From Sialis fuliginosa (taxonomy: Eukaryota > Arthropoda > Insecta > Megaloptera > Sialidae), in assembly GCA_961205875.1 (NCBI GenBank), contig OY540810.1, forward strand, positions 35,402,001 through 35,466,000: a stretch of 64,000 nucleotides of DNA, given 5' to 3'. Under the pieces are notes generated by a model that had not been told where the DNA came from, made no database searches, and saw only the letters and a list, made by a program, of their open reading frames with translations. Position numbers and translations under genes: made by a program. Position 1 is the first letter of the stretch; each line of letters opens with the position of its first letter. Below, piece after piece: positions 1-13,600 of the stretch.

Positions 1-2554
1 TTTTCACTTATATTTAATCTCATATATTTAAAGTAAATATATACCTACCATAACCACAAACATATATAATACTTCACTGAACAAATTATTAGTTATCCAA
101 ATTAATACATCATCTGTAGAATTGTTATTATTGTTGTTTTGTGATTTGGGTAAATAGTTACTTTAAATAGTTAGTTAATATTATAATTAATATTTTTAAT
201 TTTTTTAATTCTTCATTTACTATTTCAAGCTCTTAAAATTTTTCTATACTTGAAAATATTCTATTTAATAAGATTCAAATATGACATTAAACATGCATGT
301 ACATATGTATGAACTTTTAATCATTTGCTTTCTCATCAATTATTTTAATCTAACATATTTCTCATTTTCTTGTTGACACTATTTCATGGGAACACAATAG
401 TCCACAGGTAGTTATTGCTAATTATATTAAAATTACGATTTAATCATCTTTATCATTATGAAATTGTCACATGAGAGCGTTGAAGAGGTTAATAAAGTTA
501 CCAATTATTTCCTTTACCCTTATTTAATTATCCTTCTATCCATTGTATATCTTTCATAATGTTTATATATAATATACTCATTGTAGTTTTTAATTAGACT
601 TTTGTATTTAAGAGGAAATTATTTCAATATTTGTATATATGTATGTGAAAATAAAGAAAATATATTACCATTTGTTAATTAATATATGATTTGTGAAATA
701 TCAACCTGACATTTCTTACTCTATTTAGCTTTAGATGTCAAGATAGATTATAAAACTAAATTTATGATAAAATCTATACTTATATTTAATTAAGTTCAAA
801 ACAAAACAAAAAACAATCGCCTTGAATACTTTACATAATTATTGGTTAATTTTTTAAGTATAAAATAATTTTATATACTAAAAATAACGATTTCAAAATA
901 TCAATTCCATATTTTTCCCATGTAGAAAATAATACAAACAGACGAGAGTAATTCTAAACAACAACAGCGAAAGCCTTCAACTATAAATTATAAACCAATT
1001 TCACTATTCAATTAAAACAAAATTATTTAAGCTTGAAAAAACGATGTAAATTGGTACTTACTTTTTATTATTCAAGGGGTATAATTTTGTGGTTTTTAAG
1101 GTCGCTTAAAAAAACCTAGTAAAATACCTACAAGCCATCGCCTTTCTAACAATAAGTACTTCAACATATATGTATGTATGTATTGTCGTTATGTAATAAC
1201 GATACATGTTAAATGGGAATTGCCTTAATTGCTTAATTTAGAACATTTTTTTTGTTAAGAACATAACCTTACTACTTTTGTTTATCAGTCTCAATATTGA
1301 GTTCAAGAAAAATATTTTAAAAATATCAACATTTCTTTCAACAGATAGTTTCTAGTCCATTATATAATAAATTCTGAATAACTAATTAATTATATTAATC
1401 ATTTTTTGTACACATCTGCTAAATTTAAATTAATTTTGTTTATTAGACCGGTATTAATTAATTTATTCAAATATTAATTGATTTCCAGTAGGGATTTATT
1501 ATTACCCAACATAATTAACAAATTAAATAGTTTTAACTATTAAAATAAAAAACCTTTGTCAAACTATAAAAATTAAGGTTTTTGCAGTAATCAATGACGT
1601 TCTTTCGATCGATATTTCTTCACACATTAAAATTAATATTACCAAAACTTCAGATACTCACTGATAATATCATTAAAAATACGTTACTTATTTCATTTAA
1701 TTACATCTGTATTTATTGATACATACCTCCCCCTTCAAATTAATTTTAAACTGTTTATGACATAAGTACATGATCATAGATTCATGATATTAAAGCCAAC
1801 ACTATAATTTAACATTCTTTGAAATTATACATTACACAAAATAATTTATTATATGTAATTGTTGATATTTCACGGAGCATGCATTTAAAGTTCTAGACTT
1901 AAGTGAAATCACTATATAAAGTCTAGGACGACAGCCAAATGTATTTAAAAACGAACAATATTTGGCTTATGAAATGTATGGTGTAATATTAAATAGAACC
2001 GACATTTCATTATTTTATATTTAATTTAATTTATATTACATTATGTTATATATTATAATACACACACATATATACAATAAAGAAATAAGATATATGTATA
2101 TTTGTACAGTTATGTATGTCAAAATAACATTATTTACAGTAATTTCCGTGGAATGTACATATTTTTTTTAAATGTCAAACAAACATGTCTATAAATTTAT
2201 ATGTGTACAAGTACCTACCTAATAACATTTAATGATCTGCTTTCTTGTTTTATATATCGACAATTTTGGGTTCGAATCCCGAAAAAATAATCGGTATATT
2301 TTATAAAATCGAAAAGTAGTGGTAGGTGACCTAAAAACAAGGATGTATATAAATGTCCTGAGTTACATAAAGTAAAATAAATAAAAGGATTTATTTTTAT
2401 CATCCCTCCACTATTACTGTTAGATCAATTTATGCAGTAATAAATTATGATATTAAAACTTTATGTTATTAAGTTTTATTCTGTTTATCAAAGATTTCGA
2501 TATTCTTCAAATTTTTGTATTATAAACTAACATATTGTTCCGTATTTTTCTCAG
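1..2554. other. AT-rich non-coding stretch, probably intron or 5' flank of the gene at 2555-3303
   Basis: No exon, RNA gene or complete transposon is recognisable here. Because the exon starting at 2555 opens in phase 0 right after an acceptor, at least part of this stretch should be an intron of that gene, and its earlier exons are either further left or too short to see. Small features are a hairpin around 1893-1925 (TCTAGACTT paired with AAGTCTAG), short TATG/CATA microsatellite runs near 1165-1180, and a tRNA-like B-box at 2268-2278 without an A-box. Confidence 0.5.
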
Positions 2555-3303
2555 GGTATAAGTAAATTAGGAAGAATCTCAGTACCAGCCAAGACAACAG
2601 TAGCTCCTGGATCTACGACTACAGATGACACACCAGATTTTGACAGGAATCGCGTGTCTCTAGATATTCCTTCAGAACTTTTCGGTTCATCTTTCAGGTC
2701 GGTTACAACAGTGTCAAAACTTGTCGGAGATGTGATTTTAGTAAGTATTTTCTCAAATTTTATCATACATTCCATAAATGCTAATTGTAAAAATAATAAT
2801 TATCTTTAATAAAATTATTCCTCTGATCTACCTATCATATTTTTTTCATATGTAAATATCGTAAGAACAAGAAAGTAAAATTAAAATTCCAAAACAATAA
2901 AACATTTTTACCGGTTTTAATAAAGAATCAGTTACTTTATTCCTGATTGGTGAAACCTACAATATACATTTAACTTAACTATTAGATATCTATCGTTTAT
3001 GAAACCAGGCATATGTGTATTCAAAAATATTATTTCTTAACATCATATAGTGAAACTTTCTCAAGAGGATTGGTTTGAGAAGTTTCATTGCATATACGTC
3101 TATTTTTTTCTTGTAAATTATTTAATTTATAAATAAATATTATTATTATTAATATCATATTTTTTATTTTTCAGGGTACAGCTCAAAGAACCGAAAGACT
3201 TGTCGAAGCAATGAAACCATTCCTTGGAAAGTTCTTTTTAACGAAAGGACTGAACGTTTCAACGTCACTTTCTTCAGGCGCTGATGCAAACAAAATCAGA
3301 TGA
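2555..3303 (+). CDS. last two exons of a small, probably secreted protein gene (5' part not found)
   Basis: Two exons join in one open frame. The first, 2555-2740 (62 codons), follows the acceptor TTTTTCTCAG and ends at the donor GTAAGT. The second, 3175-3303 (42 codons plus TGA), follows TTTTTCAG. Both splice in phase 0. The first exon encodes a Thr/Pro-rich segment (around KTTVAPGSTTTDD) and then a Ser/Val-rich amphipathic stretch ending VSKLVGDVIL. The last exon continues with a basic helix-like stretch (QRTERLVEAMKPFLGKFF) and a polar tail with one NVS glycosylation sequon. I do not recognise the family. The layout (Thr-rich linker exon, helix, short last exon, phase-0 introns) resembles exons 4-5 of the secreted gene at 17602-22408, so it may be a diverged relative, but the residue match is weak. 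Codon use is less AT-biased than the flanks, which supports real coding. No start codon or signal peptide is visible in the window. The secreted location is inferred from that comparison only. Confidence 0.72.
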
Positions 3304-5549
3304 AACCCAAAATATTCTTTAGAAAAACTTTTATTAATGTGATGTTTTGATATTCTCTCAAGACACAATCACTAAAAATTAGCCAGAACATATAATATAA
3401 CAAATATTAAGTCATGAACTTTTAAAATATATTATAGCTTGTACTTAATATTTAAATTATATTTCTATTACCTTTAGCTGATTTCAGTAAACTAATAAAA
3501 AATTAAATACCCTAGCGGATAACATCACTTACTGATGTTTGTAAAATCATATTTGCTACTAAACATACAAGAGTTAATATTAAATTACCGATATCTGTCG
3601 TTTCTGAAACCGGTCATAAGGTAGTATAGTAATCAAGCATGGCGAGTTGTAAATATTATTTGCATGATTTTTATACATAAATATATAGGCAAACTTTCTA
3701 TCAAATGTGCTAAAAAATTACATACATTTATTTCAAGTAAAACATGTTACAATATGTATGTATGTACAATAATTCATATTAAATGTATACCCTTACTAGT
3801 TATTAGTCAATGCATACAGAGCATTCAGGCATTCAATTAGTAAATTAATTGTCCTTGATTAGGACAATCTCTGCGGCCCTAATCTCCCGTGGCAAAGTTG
3901 GAGTTATTTTTATTAAATAGATGAACTCAATCTACGCCAAAACGAACTGTAGTATAGTATTAAAACTATTGTCCTTGATAAGGACAATCTCTTGTACGTA
4001 ATATGCATAAATTGACTAGTAAATGTATATATTTACTTTACGCTTTTACTTTAACATATAGATTTTATCAATATAGTTATTAATATTGTATGTATGTAAT
4101 ATTAAAGTTTTTAAAGTATCACGTTTTAAATTAATAAATATAAAATATCCTCGTGTATGTATATTATCTTTATTATTAGTTATAGTTAATAAGGCAGTAA
4201 TTATGTTTATAATATATATAATTAGTCAGAAATTAGCACGACATAGTTACCAAAAAATTAATTGTATTTATATAAATCAATGTATAATATTAAATTATAT
4301 GTATAAAGTATAATGAACGAGATATGATTGTAAATTTTGTTACCTTTTACATTTTGTATGTCTGTATTTAATAAATTGCATATTATGAAAAATCTTTTTT
4401 GAAATATTGGATATTTTACAGGAATACACTTCGTTCTAATATTTTACTACCTTTATGACTTTTATATTATTTATGAACTATAAAATTATAGAAAAACTAT
4501 AAACTATTATAGAACTTAGATACTCTATATTCTATATAAAAGCCATTTTATAAAATTTGGAAATTTTTGGAAAACATAATTTTTATTTCCCATTAGTAAA
4601 ATCTATGTACAATAAATTATTTATAAAAACAACTATTTATTGAAAACATGCAATGTCGATAAAAACATTAAATATGATTTTCCCATTAAAAAATAGCCTT
4701 CTGAAGGTAAATGTATGTCTAGAAGAAATGTAGAAAAGAAAAAAATCATGGTTGACTAATTACGATAGTATTTATGTATTTTATTATACTGTCAAAAGTA
4801 TGAAATAACAGATAATTTTACCGATAAATTTTAACTAGATGTGGTACATAAATAATTTTTTTTATTTTCTGAACAAATACCGTAATTTATAACTTTATTT
4901 ATGACCTTTCATAGGTACATGTTAGGTACCTAATACGCACGGTGGCACAAAAATTGTATCGTTTATTAAATCACGCTCCTAGTTGTGGCTAATGTAAAAA
5001 TAAATTATGTTTTTCTGTGCCTGTAAAAGTTAAAATACACCAATTCATTCGCAACCCTATCTAGGACATTGAAATCTGAACCGAAGCAAGAGCTTAAAAG
5101 TTTTATCCAAATTGATTCCAGCTCTATAACATTATAAAATGAATTACGGAGTTTTTTTTCATTTCGACACTGATTTAGTATCTTTTGTAATATAAATAAT
5201 CATAATAATTTCATATTGGCATTTGGATGTAAGGTGCATTATTTCGGTCATTATTTTTATAAATGTTAATTAATTTCAGATACCCAATGTAATGTAACAA
5301 AACGTTGGTCGAAATAATGACCCAAACAACAATATCAAGAATAAAAAAACCATGTTAAGATCACATCGGAAGCCTTAAATATATTAGCCTATAAATTGCA
5401 TACTAATAGTATTAAAACGTCGACCCCAAAACACTGGTTATATCATTTCTGTTGACTACCAACAACTTATACCATCGATATAACCAGGAGACACTAAACC
5501 AAACAAGTAAGTAAAAGTGACATTAGCATATACGTCAATCATCGATATA
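3304..5549. repeat. intergenic AT-rich DNA with a duplicated hairpin repeat
   Basis: No gene is seen. A small stem-loop motif, TTGTCCTTGATTAGGACAA or its close variant, occurs twice (about 3849-3870 and 3969-3990), each followed by AATCTC. A diverged relative sits at about 49404-49425 (GTTCTTGATTAGGAGCA). This marks a dispersed repeat of unknown class whose ends I could not define. The remainder is low-complexity A/T sequence. Confidence 0.4.
3494..3499 (+). terminator. candidate polyadenylation signal AATAAA
   Basis: AATAAA lies 190 bases after the TGA of the gene at 2555-3303 and is the first canonical signal after it. In DNA this AT-rich the hexamer is common, so the assignment is tentative. 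Confidence 0.3.
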
Positions 5550-6445
5550 CAGGGTGATTTACAACTAGTGTAAAAAATTGAACAGTAGATCGAGGATGTA
5601 ATTTTAAGCAAAAAATTCTTCGTGAGGGAACTACAGTCTTTTACACAAAATTAGTGTTTATTTAATATTTAGAGAACCCTTTGTGCTACAGTTATGAAAT
5701 TTGATACAAGGTTTGATATTAATAAGCATTATCGATTTCCATTATCAAATAATAATTATTTAGACCAGAGGTGTATGAAGCCACTGGGCCCACCGATTTT
5801 TATCGTATTTTTTTGTTCTTAAATATTTTCCTCCAAAACTGCATTTTTAACAACAAACAAGTCATTTATAGTTTCGGTTTTTAATCATGTTAGTAAAATA
5901 CGTGTAACAGTAATACAACTGGCTATAACTCCATGATGATAAGTATTAGGAGGTATATTTATATTGACTTTTTATCTTATTTTTAATTATAGAACAAGAA
6001 TATTAACTTATTTTGTCTAATTTGAAGCATCCGTATTAAGTAAAATTCTGCAGTATTTTCTTTTTTCGATATTTTTCGAAAACGGTTGATCTTATGACAA
6101 ACAAAAAAAGTATATTTTTGTGTATTTTGTAACAAATAATCTTCTACAAGAACCCAACTCAGAAAAAAATTCAAGAACAAAAAAATCGGCGGGCCCAATG
6201 ATCTAAATTATTATTATTTGATAACAAAAATCGATAATACTTATTAATACTAATTCCTGTATTAAATTTCATAACTGTAGCACAAATGGTTTTCCAGATA
6301 TTAAATAAACACTCATTTTGTGTAAAAGATTGTAGCTCCCTCACGAAGAAATTTCGGACATATGTAGATTCACATAAGGTTTTTTGCTTAAAATTACATC
6401 CTCGATCTACTGTTAAATTTTTTACACTAGTTGTAAATCATCCTG
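5550..6445. mobile_element. foldback (long inverted repeat) DNA element, 896 bp
   Basis: The left end reads CAGGGTGATTTACAACTAGT and the right end is its imperfect reverse complement, ending ACTAGTTGTAAATCATCCTG. The inverted arms run about 270 bases each (5550 to about 5817, and about 6175 to 6445), with partial complementarity beyond that. TA dinucleotides flank both ends, consistent with a TA target duplication. Short ORFs inside are not protein-like. It is a non-autonomous DNA transposon; the superfamily is not certain. Confidence 0.8.
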
Positions 6446-8160
6446 TATGTATTTACATGTCGCTAGAAAACGTCACTTATTATTGAGTCGTTTACCCGCA
6501 CACATAAGAACAATCATCAGAGATGGCCTTAGTTGCATAAGAGAATGGATTTACCCGAGCATAATTACACCACGTTCTCGAAACGCCTGATGGTTGTTGA
6601 CTGCTATTACACACATTAACGCCATTTATTTTTTATAGGATATATTACGTGTGTATACTTGATCTGTAAATGTGTGATATTAAGTAAGAAAGTTGCCTTA
6701 TTTTCAGATTGAAATAATTTATTTATATACCGAGATAAAAGCTGTTTTATTTTATTGTAGGTATGCATAGTTTAATTTTATCTCAGTCAAATAAATTTTT
6801 GTACTTTGTTATGATTTTTAAACGTTAGCTATAGTATACAGGAAATTCAATGTAATTTCAGGTAGAGTTGCATGAAGAAGTGGTCGACCAGTTTTCATTC
6901 AAATTTGCTTATCACAAACATAGTAGGCTGCTCCCATTTGATTATTATAATATTTAAATCATTTCTCCATGTACCAAACAAAGACAGATATTTTGAAAGA
7001 AGTACCTTCGTTTATAATATTCATATATATATGTGCGATTAAATTATTATGTAATTTACCGAAAATTGTATAAGTAAATTTTGTGACAATAAATATTGGA
7101 TATACCGAATTTTAGTATTTAAATACGTTAAACTTGATATAAAATTAATTAATAAAATGGACGTATATTTGTGTTTTTATTTAAAATGATGTAACTATAT
7201 TAGCTCTGCCCTAGAAAAAAATAACCGATGATGTTTGTCTGAATATTTTTTAATCTATTGTAGCGATTCTGACTTTTAAGGTGGCAGACGACTTATGAAG
7301 CCCATAGTACATGTAAATTTATGCTCTACAGTGAATAGGGTTGCATGCTAAGATGAGATTTTTTTTTGTTTCGTCATGACACGAGATCGAAACTGAGACG
7401 AGATTGGTTTAAAATTGGACGAGACGAGCCCAAGACGATATTTACGTCGTTTATTTTTTATTTACCAATCTCATTTTTAAAAGATTATCAATTTTAAGAA
7501 AAATTAAAGTAAAGTAAAATATTTATATATTATTTCTTAACTCACAAGCCAGATGACATAGTAAAGATTTACGTAGTTGATCATTTATACTCTTGCACAA
7601 TTCTTATATAAAAGAATTGAATATTTACCCCTCAAGGCAATTTAATACAATAGTTTTATAACCCCATTGTGTAAAGTTCAACACTTGTACGAGTACTATG
7701 CAATGAATATAGTAATAAATATTTTTTTATACATCACTTAAGAACAGTACATACTGCAATTCTTTGCAATAGTGGAATAGAAACTATTATTATATAAATA
7801 GACGCACCTGCTATGAAATATTAGCTTTAATATTAGTTGAAAATATAAATGATAATTTTTTTTGAACGCCAGATTTAGATAAGTAGTATAATTTTAATTA
7901 TTTAATTTAAAGTTGTAAGTAATTTTTAAATGCCGCTCTCAAAGTAATGAAACCCGCAAAACGTAGTAATTTATTTATTACGTAGAATCATTCATGTAAA
8001 TGTTTGAATTACCTATATAATTTGTATTAGAAAATAAATTAATAAACATGAAATATATGGAGATTTAAATTAGCGAACAAGATACAAACCCGTATTGTGA
8101 ATAGTTTTATTTTTTCTTATCAAGTTAAAATAAATTATTTGCATAAAAATAATTTTTAAT
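6446..8160. repeat. intergenic DNA with a GAGACGAGAC-type repeat fragment
   Basis: At about 7335-7445 a stretch beginning TAGGGTTGCATGC and carrying GACGAGATTGG, GGACGAGACGAG and similar motifs matches part of the larger element at 62830-63240, including the shared motif ACGAGA-rich core and the TAGGGTT end. The rest is featureless AT-rich sequence. Confidence 0.45.
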
Positions 8161-8164
8161 GAAA

Positions 8165-8385
8165 TAATTACTCTTATGTTATTCAGTTTAAATTATTGGA
8201 ATGTTAATACACAGTTTATTATACAATTAAATAATGGTTAATATTTAATATTGAATAATATAAATAATTACTCTAAAGTCTTAAGTCATTTAATTTAAAT
8301 TATGTATTGGAATGTAAATTAATAGTTTATTATACAATTAAGTAATGGTTAATGTTTAATATTTAATAATATAAATTATATACTG
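8165..8385. repeat. two-copy direct repeat, period 111 bp
   Basis: A unit containing AGTTTATTATACAATTAA and ATGGTTAATRTTTAATAT starts its core at 8213 and again at 8324, with a matching downstream ATAATATAAAT. It is a simple tandem duplication in AT-rich DNA with no coding content. Confidence 0.7.
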
Positions 8386-8777
8386 TAACTAATATACGAA
8401 CGTTGACAACCAAGAATTTTTCTCTTTGACTAGAAAGTGTTCAAAAATATTTCTAACATATTTTCTACTAATTTTAATAAATGTACATAATAATACCGTA
8501 CAAGTGAAATATTGAATTAAATTTATTTCTTGAATAATTTTTTTCTAATTTTATACTTTTTTATATGAGCTATGTTTTCTTGATATTTAGAGAAAATGTT
8601 TTGATGTACTTTATAGTCGATATTTCAACATTTTTATATAGATAGATATCTTTAAGCACTCAAAATAAAAAGAATAGAATAACAAAATTTCATAAACTAA
8701 TTAAAATTTTGCTAATTAAAACTGTAAAAGTATTTACAATAAAAATGTTAAGGCTTATTTTATTATTATTATTAATA

Positions 8778-9475
8778 CAGTAGACGTTCCTTACTATGAA
8801 CCGCACCGACGCAATCAGTTCAATTATAAATTAGTAGTTACCTGCGGCTTCGCTCGCGTGGATTTCGAAACCCCCACGCCCGAGGATTTTTTCCTTCGGA
8901 TCGAATGACACTAATTACAACCCTTCATATGTGAGAGGGGATGAAATATTTTTTTTTTATTCATTATACAAAATCGAAAATATCGTGGCTCCTATGTAAG
9001 ATAGTGGGTTCTTCCCCCCCCCTCTCTACCCCCCCCTCCACACCATGTAATTTTTCTTGCCGGATTATCATTATTATTAACTGTATTGTATTTATAATAT
9101 TATAAGTAAATCCAATCAAAACAGGGGTAGAATTATTTTTTTGAGAAATGCTGAAATACTATACGTGTTTTATTATTTGTATTGTAGAGTAGATATTTAA
9201 GTTTGAGACCAACAAAAAATATTTTTATACACATACAAACTTTTACACCCTCTTTTACCCTCATAGAGGTGAAATTTCGAAAAATTCTTTCTTAATGGGT
9301 GCTTACGTCATAAAGAGAAGACACTTCTGAAATTTGACGTTTCTAGATCCAGGCGATGATGAATCAGTCAGGACATGTTATTTTATGTAGATACATATAT
9401 ACATAGATGACAGCTGTAAGTACAAATATATAGAGGAACTTTGAGCAGTGTATTCACACTATGGAAGATCTACTG
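8778..9475. mobile_element. TA-flanked DNA element interrupted by a retroelement fragment
   Basis: The left end CAGTAGACGTTCCTTACTAT matches the reverse complement of the right end (ACTATGGAAGATCTACTG). TA lies immediately outside both ends. The same end sequence recurs at 28536 and 28816, so this is a family with pogo/Tigger-like ends. Inside, about 8837-9400 is a different repeat that begins CCTGCGGCTTCGCTCGCGTG and ends after GACGTTTCTAGATCC. It resembles the LINE-like repeat at 27515-28350, so it looks like a later insertion. Confidence 0.65.
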
Positions 9476-9929
9476 TATACAGTATACATATAATGGTATC
9501 GCTAATAAAAAACAACACGTTACGTTATTATCTGTCCAAAAGTTAGTTTACGTTTATAGATTCCGATTCAGATTGTCGGACTCATTTTCAGTCGGTAAGA
9601 TAAATTATTGCTTGTTTATAAATGCATGTGCGTATAGTGGCGGCAGGTACAGAAGAAAATCATAATCAAAATTTATATATATATAGATATTTAGAAGAAT
9701 TTATAATTACCACTAACTAATCGCTTCCAAGAATAACCGAAATAACATATTATTAATGTGAGTGTACTTATAAATTATATATTATTACATGTATTTAATA
9801 TACTTTCAAACTGAATGAACAGAGACAAAAATATTAAGTAAAAATAATTAAATAAGAGACAATAATTAAGTTAGTATATTAATTAACAAACGCATAATAC
9901 AATTAAATTTTATTTCGACAAGCTCAGTG

Positions 9930-10280
9930 ATCATCACACACAGACAGACACACACATGCACAGAGGCTGAGTTGTTGACCGCTAGGTTGCATAAGAGACA
10001 TTTGCTAACAGTTGCGAGCCACGTTCGACCTTGGCTCATTTGTTAAGATATTATATTTTTACTAAAGGCGATCGAACACCGCCAATGCAGTGATCCCGCG
10101 GACATGTGTCGCGACGCACGCTTAACTGTAAACGCTATAATATATCGACGCCGCTAAAAAAGTGCTAAACTTGTTGTGATGTTTGGTGATTGGTGCAAGT
10201 GTCGTTTTTGTGTATTGTGCGTAAAGTTTATGGTTTAGGTTTTTCTTTAGCGTGGATAAGGTTTTTAATTTTTATTATAC
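9930..10280 (+). promoter_or_regulatory. candidate promoter and non-coding first exon ending at donor 10281
   Basis: This stretch is clearly richer in GC and CpG than the kilobases around it (for example GATCCCGCGGACATGTGTCG near 10090), and it ends at an excellent donor, GTAAGT, at 10281. A TATA-like stretch lies at about 10136-10145 and a CA-repeat at about 9938-9956. ATGs in the last 100 bases reach stops before the donor, so it looks like 5' UTR. The first downstream acceptor with a start codon on this strand is at 17598, three bases before the ATG of the secreted-protein gene. That gene is the best candidate owner, with an intron of 7.3 kb. Transcript data would decide. Confidence 0.4.
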
Positions 10281-10313
10281 GTAAGTATTATTTAAATATG
10301 TAGTTAATATATT

Positions 10314-10663
10314 TGGGTCATTTCAAAATTCGTTGTAGATAAACTTTTCCTAGAAGAAAAAACATTGATTATTGTTAGTTACATTCAAACTTAGATAAAA
10401 TTTTGGAATCAATAAACAAAGCACCGTAAACATAGTTTATAAAAAGAAATAAATTCCACTTAAAATTTTCCATATGAGTTTATATAGAAAACAACTTTGT
10501 TACTTTAAAAAAGTAATTTTAAGTAGGATTTATTTCTTTTTATAAAAGATATTTAATAATACGGTGCTTTGTTTATTGATTCCAAAATATTATCTAAGTT
10601 TGAATGTAACTAACAATAATCTTCTGGGACAAGTTTATCTACAACGAATTTTGAAACGACCCA
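10314..10663. mobile_element. foldback MITE, 350 bp, just inside a candidate first intron
   Basis: The left arm begins TGGGTCATTTCAAAATTCGT and the right arm ends with its near-perfect reverse complement (ACGAATTTTGAAACGACCCA). The arms are about 150 bases each around a short AT-rich centre, so nearly the whole element folds on itself. It lies 33 bases after the donor at 10281. There is no coding content. Confidence 0.8.
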
Positions 10664-13600
10664 TTTATGTTTATGATAAAAAGAAGCATAGTTTAACAAT
10701 TTGCTCTAGTTATATATAACATAAAATTATATAATACCACAAACTAAAACCGTATCAGAAAAAAAATAACCTAACCAAACAGTTGAATAAACAAATTACA
10801 ATTTAGATTTTTTTTTATTGATAAATCTATTAAGCGTGTGAATTTAATTACTATGGCGACTGTCTTTGAAGTAAGATATCAAAGTTTAAAATATTTTATA
10901 TTTATTTCATTATATTTGCAAAAATAACAAAATAGAAACCTAAAATTAAAAAGCAAGTGTAAACTTTAATTTTTATTTAATAACTGACTTATTAAAGACC
11001 ATTAACTATCCTTGAAAGTGTTTATTTGAACATCTGTAACATCATGTATCTTATAATTAAATTAAGGTCTTCTTTCAATTATTTATATTTAAAAAAAACT
11101 TTCATTTCTAGATTATTTGATTAACTATTATAAACCTTGATATGTATAATTTATACTCTTACTGCTATCCAGATGACTACATAATTAATTTTTTATGTTT
11201 AATACGAAACGAAGGTAAAATAATTGAAGATATCTTATTTTACGTATAATTGAAGACAGTGAAATCTTAAAAAAAAAACACTACGAGTGGCTTTTTTTAA
11301 ATAGAATAAGAAATGATAAGCACGTATATTTTAAGTGCACATACGTGTACTTAAAAATATAATAAATTACAAATCATTAATTAAAAATAATTATCTGTTT
11401 TTTATTCTTTAACTAAGGTCCTAGGTTTCATAGAAAACAGTAAATAAATAAAAACAATGTATATACATATAATCGATTCATATTTATACAAATAATATTT
11501 ACACTACATAAATATATATTTTAATTCTTTCTCTTTTCAAAAAAAGTGGTTTAAATTTTTATTCATTTATTGGCAATGCATATTCATTGTCAAAAAGGGT
11601 AGTTCATGAATAAATACAATAGTTTCCTTATGAAATATAGTTTTGGAGATCTTCGTATGTATGATATATTATAGTATATGTATATAATCTCTGAACCTCC
11701 GATCATTGCCACATTTTTAGAACCACTACTGAAATGTTATTTACTAACAGATATTTCTAATGTACTTTTTCACAAATTTATTAATTTATTATTATCTATT
11801 GTGCTAAAATCATGCATGTCTATATTTTGAGCGATTTTAAAGGTGTTATTTCTACCCCAAAAAATCAAGTTCTAAGTAACTACATTTATAACTTGATAAA
11901 ACTAAAAAAAAATTTTTAATAAAATCTGCATGAAAATTTACTGCCATATTGTTTAAAAATATCCAAAATAGCCAATAACCTCTCCATTGATTATTACGTA
12001 CGTAATATAGGTATGTACTTATATAATATACAAGTATTTATACTCATCAATTTTGTAATCCTCAGATCAATAAAGCCGAATATATTGTCAATCAAAACAT
12101 TCATCATATTTGTATACATTAATAATTATTATGCAAGTATAACAGAATGTGAGAAACATTTGAAAAGTAAAAACAAACACATATGTACATAGATGCGCCA
12201 TTGCTGACCTAGACACAGTAATATTGGAAAGTTAAAAACTGGTAAAATGGCAAATTTTATACTTGATTAAAATGCATATGAAACTTTCATTGCTAGAGAA
12301 ATTTCACATAAAGTTGAAATTATGTGTTCTAATTAATATATAGGCGCTTCCGACGTTAAATTTACTCACTCATTTATTTCAAGAATACTGTATTTAGCTT
12401 AAGTACACGAATATAAACAATACAGAGGCGAACTAGACCCTCCCCACATCAACATTCCGAAATATGCAATACTAGTTTCAGAAGGCCATTTCAAATTTAA
12501 TATACCAACTTACCTCATGTAGAACCGGTGACAAACTTTTGTTTACTAACTGCTTTTATATAGACATTTTTACTACTTCTATTACTGTCGACAACTGCAA
12601 AAATGTAATGTTTAATTTTTTAAATTATTTGGTACAATTGAAACTTTAGAACCACTATATCAACAAAACATATTATTTTTTTTCAAAATTATGATTCCAA
12701 CTGATATTACAATTCATTTATAACGCATGAAAAATTATTTTATTAATTACTATTCAGTTTTTATTGTTTAAAAAAACAAATGTTATTTATATTAATACTA
12801 TATCAAAGTAAACCAAAATATATTACGAAATCTTCAATTTATCATTTTCCAAAATTCGTCTTCCTAGATTGTTGATTTTATTTTTCTATATTAAAAAGGA
12901 ATATTAGTTTTACTCCACAAATATTATTATTTGTTTTTAAGTTACCAATCTTTATATTTTAAAAATATTAGCAACTTTCTTTTTATCCCAATTCAAATAT
13001 AAAACATAACAACCTCGGTAAAAGAATGTTTTACTATAATTTTTACAATTTTTTTAATTATCTTTGAATAGGTAATTTTATCAAAATCTAGAAATTGCCT
13101 CCTCGCCATATTTTAAGAATATTTTTCAGTCACAAAAAAAATATTTTATTAAATAAAAAATAGCTCAAAATCTCAAGAATCTTTTCGGGTCCACCACTGT
13201 TTAATATCATATGTGTGTAAATAAATACACACAAAAATTACTCGAAGCGTAAAAAATACCGTAAAGAAATATATTTTAATAGACAGTAATCATAATCGTC
13301 TGTATATTATCAAAATGTTCAATGAACATATGGATGTTAAATAAAACTTGCTATTTTCTAAACTTGTTATATTTTAGTCTGCTATATTATTTATGGTTTC
13401 ACTTTCAATAAAAATTTTCCCTGCGTTTCTATCTTCAATCGATTAACCTGACTGAATTTTTTTTTTAAGTTTTAATTAGACTATATAATTTTCCGCTCAT
13501 TTTAATGATTCTTATCAGTTGTATAAAATGTTACACATTAATGATAAATTAATTAAAATACCTGATACTTAAAATTTTTAGTATCTTCAATGAAATGACT

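Noticed and set aside
2268..2278. tRNA-like B-box GGTTCGAATCC on the plus strand
   Set aside because: No A-box or foldable cloverleaf lies upstream at the right distance, so it is at best a decayed tRNA or SINE fragment.
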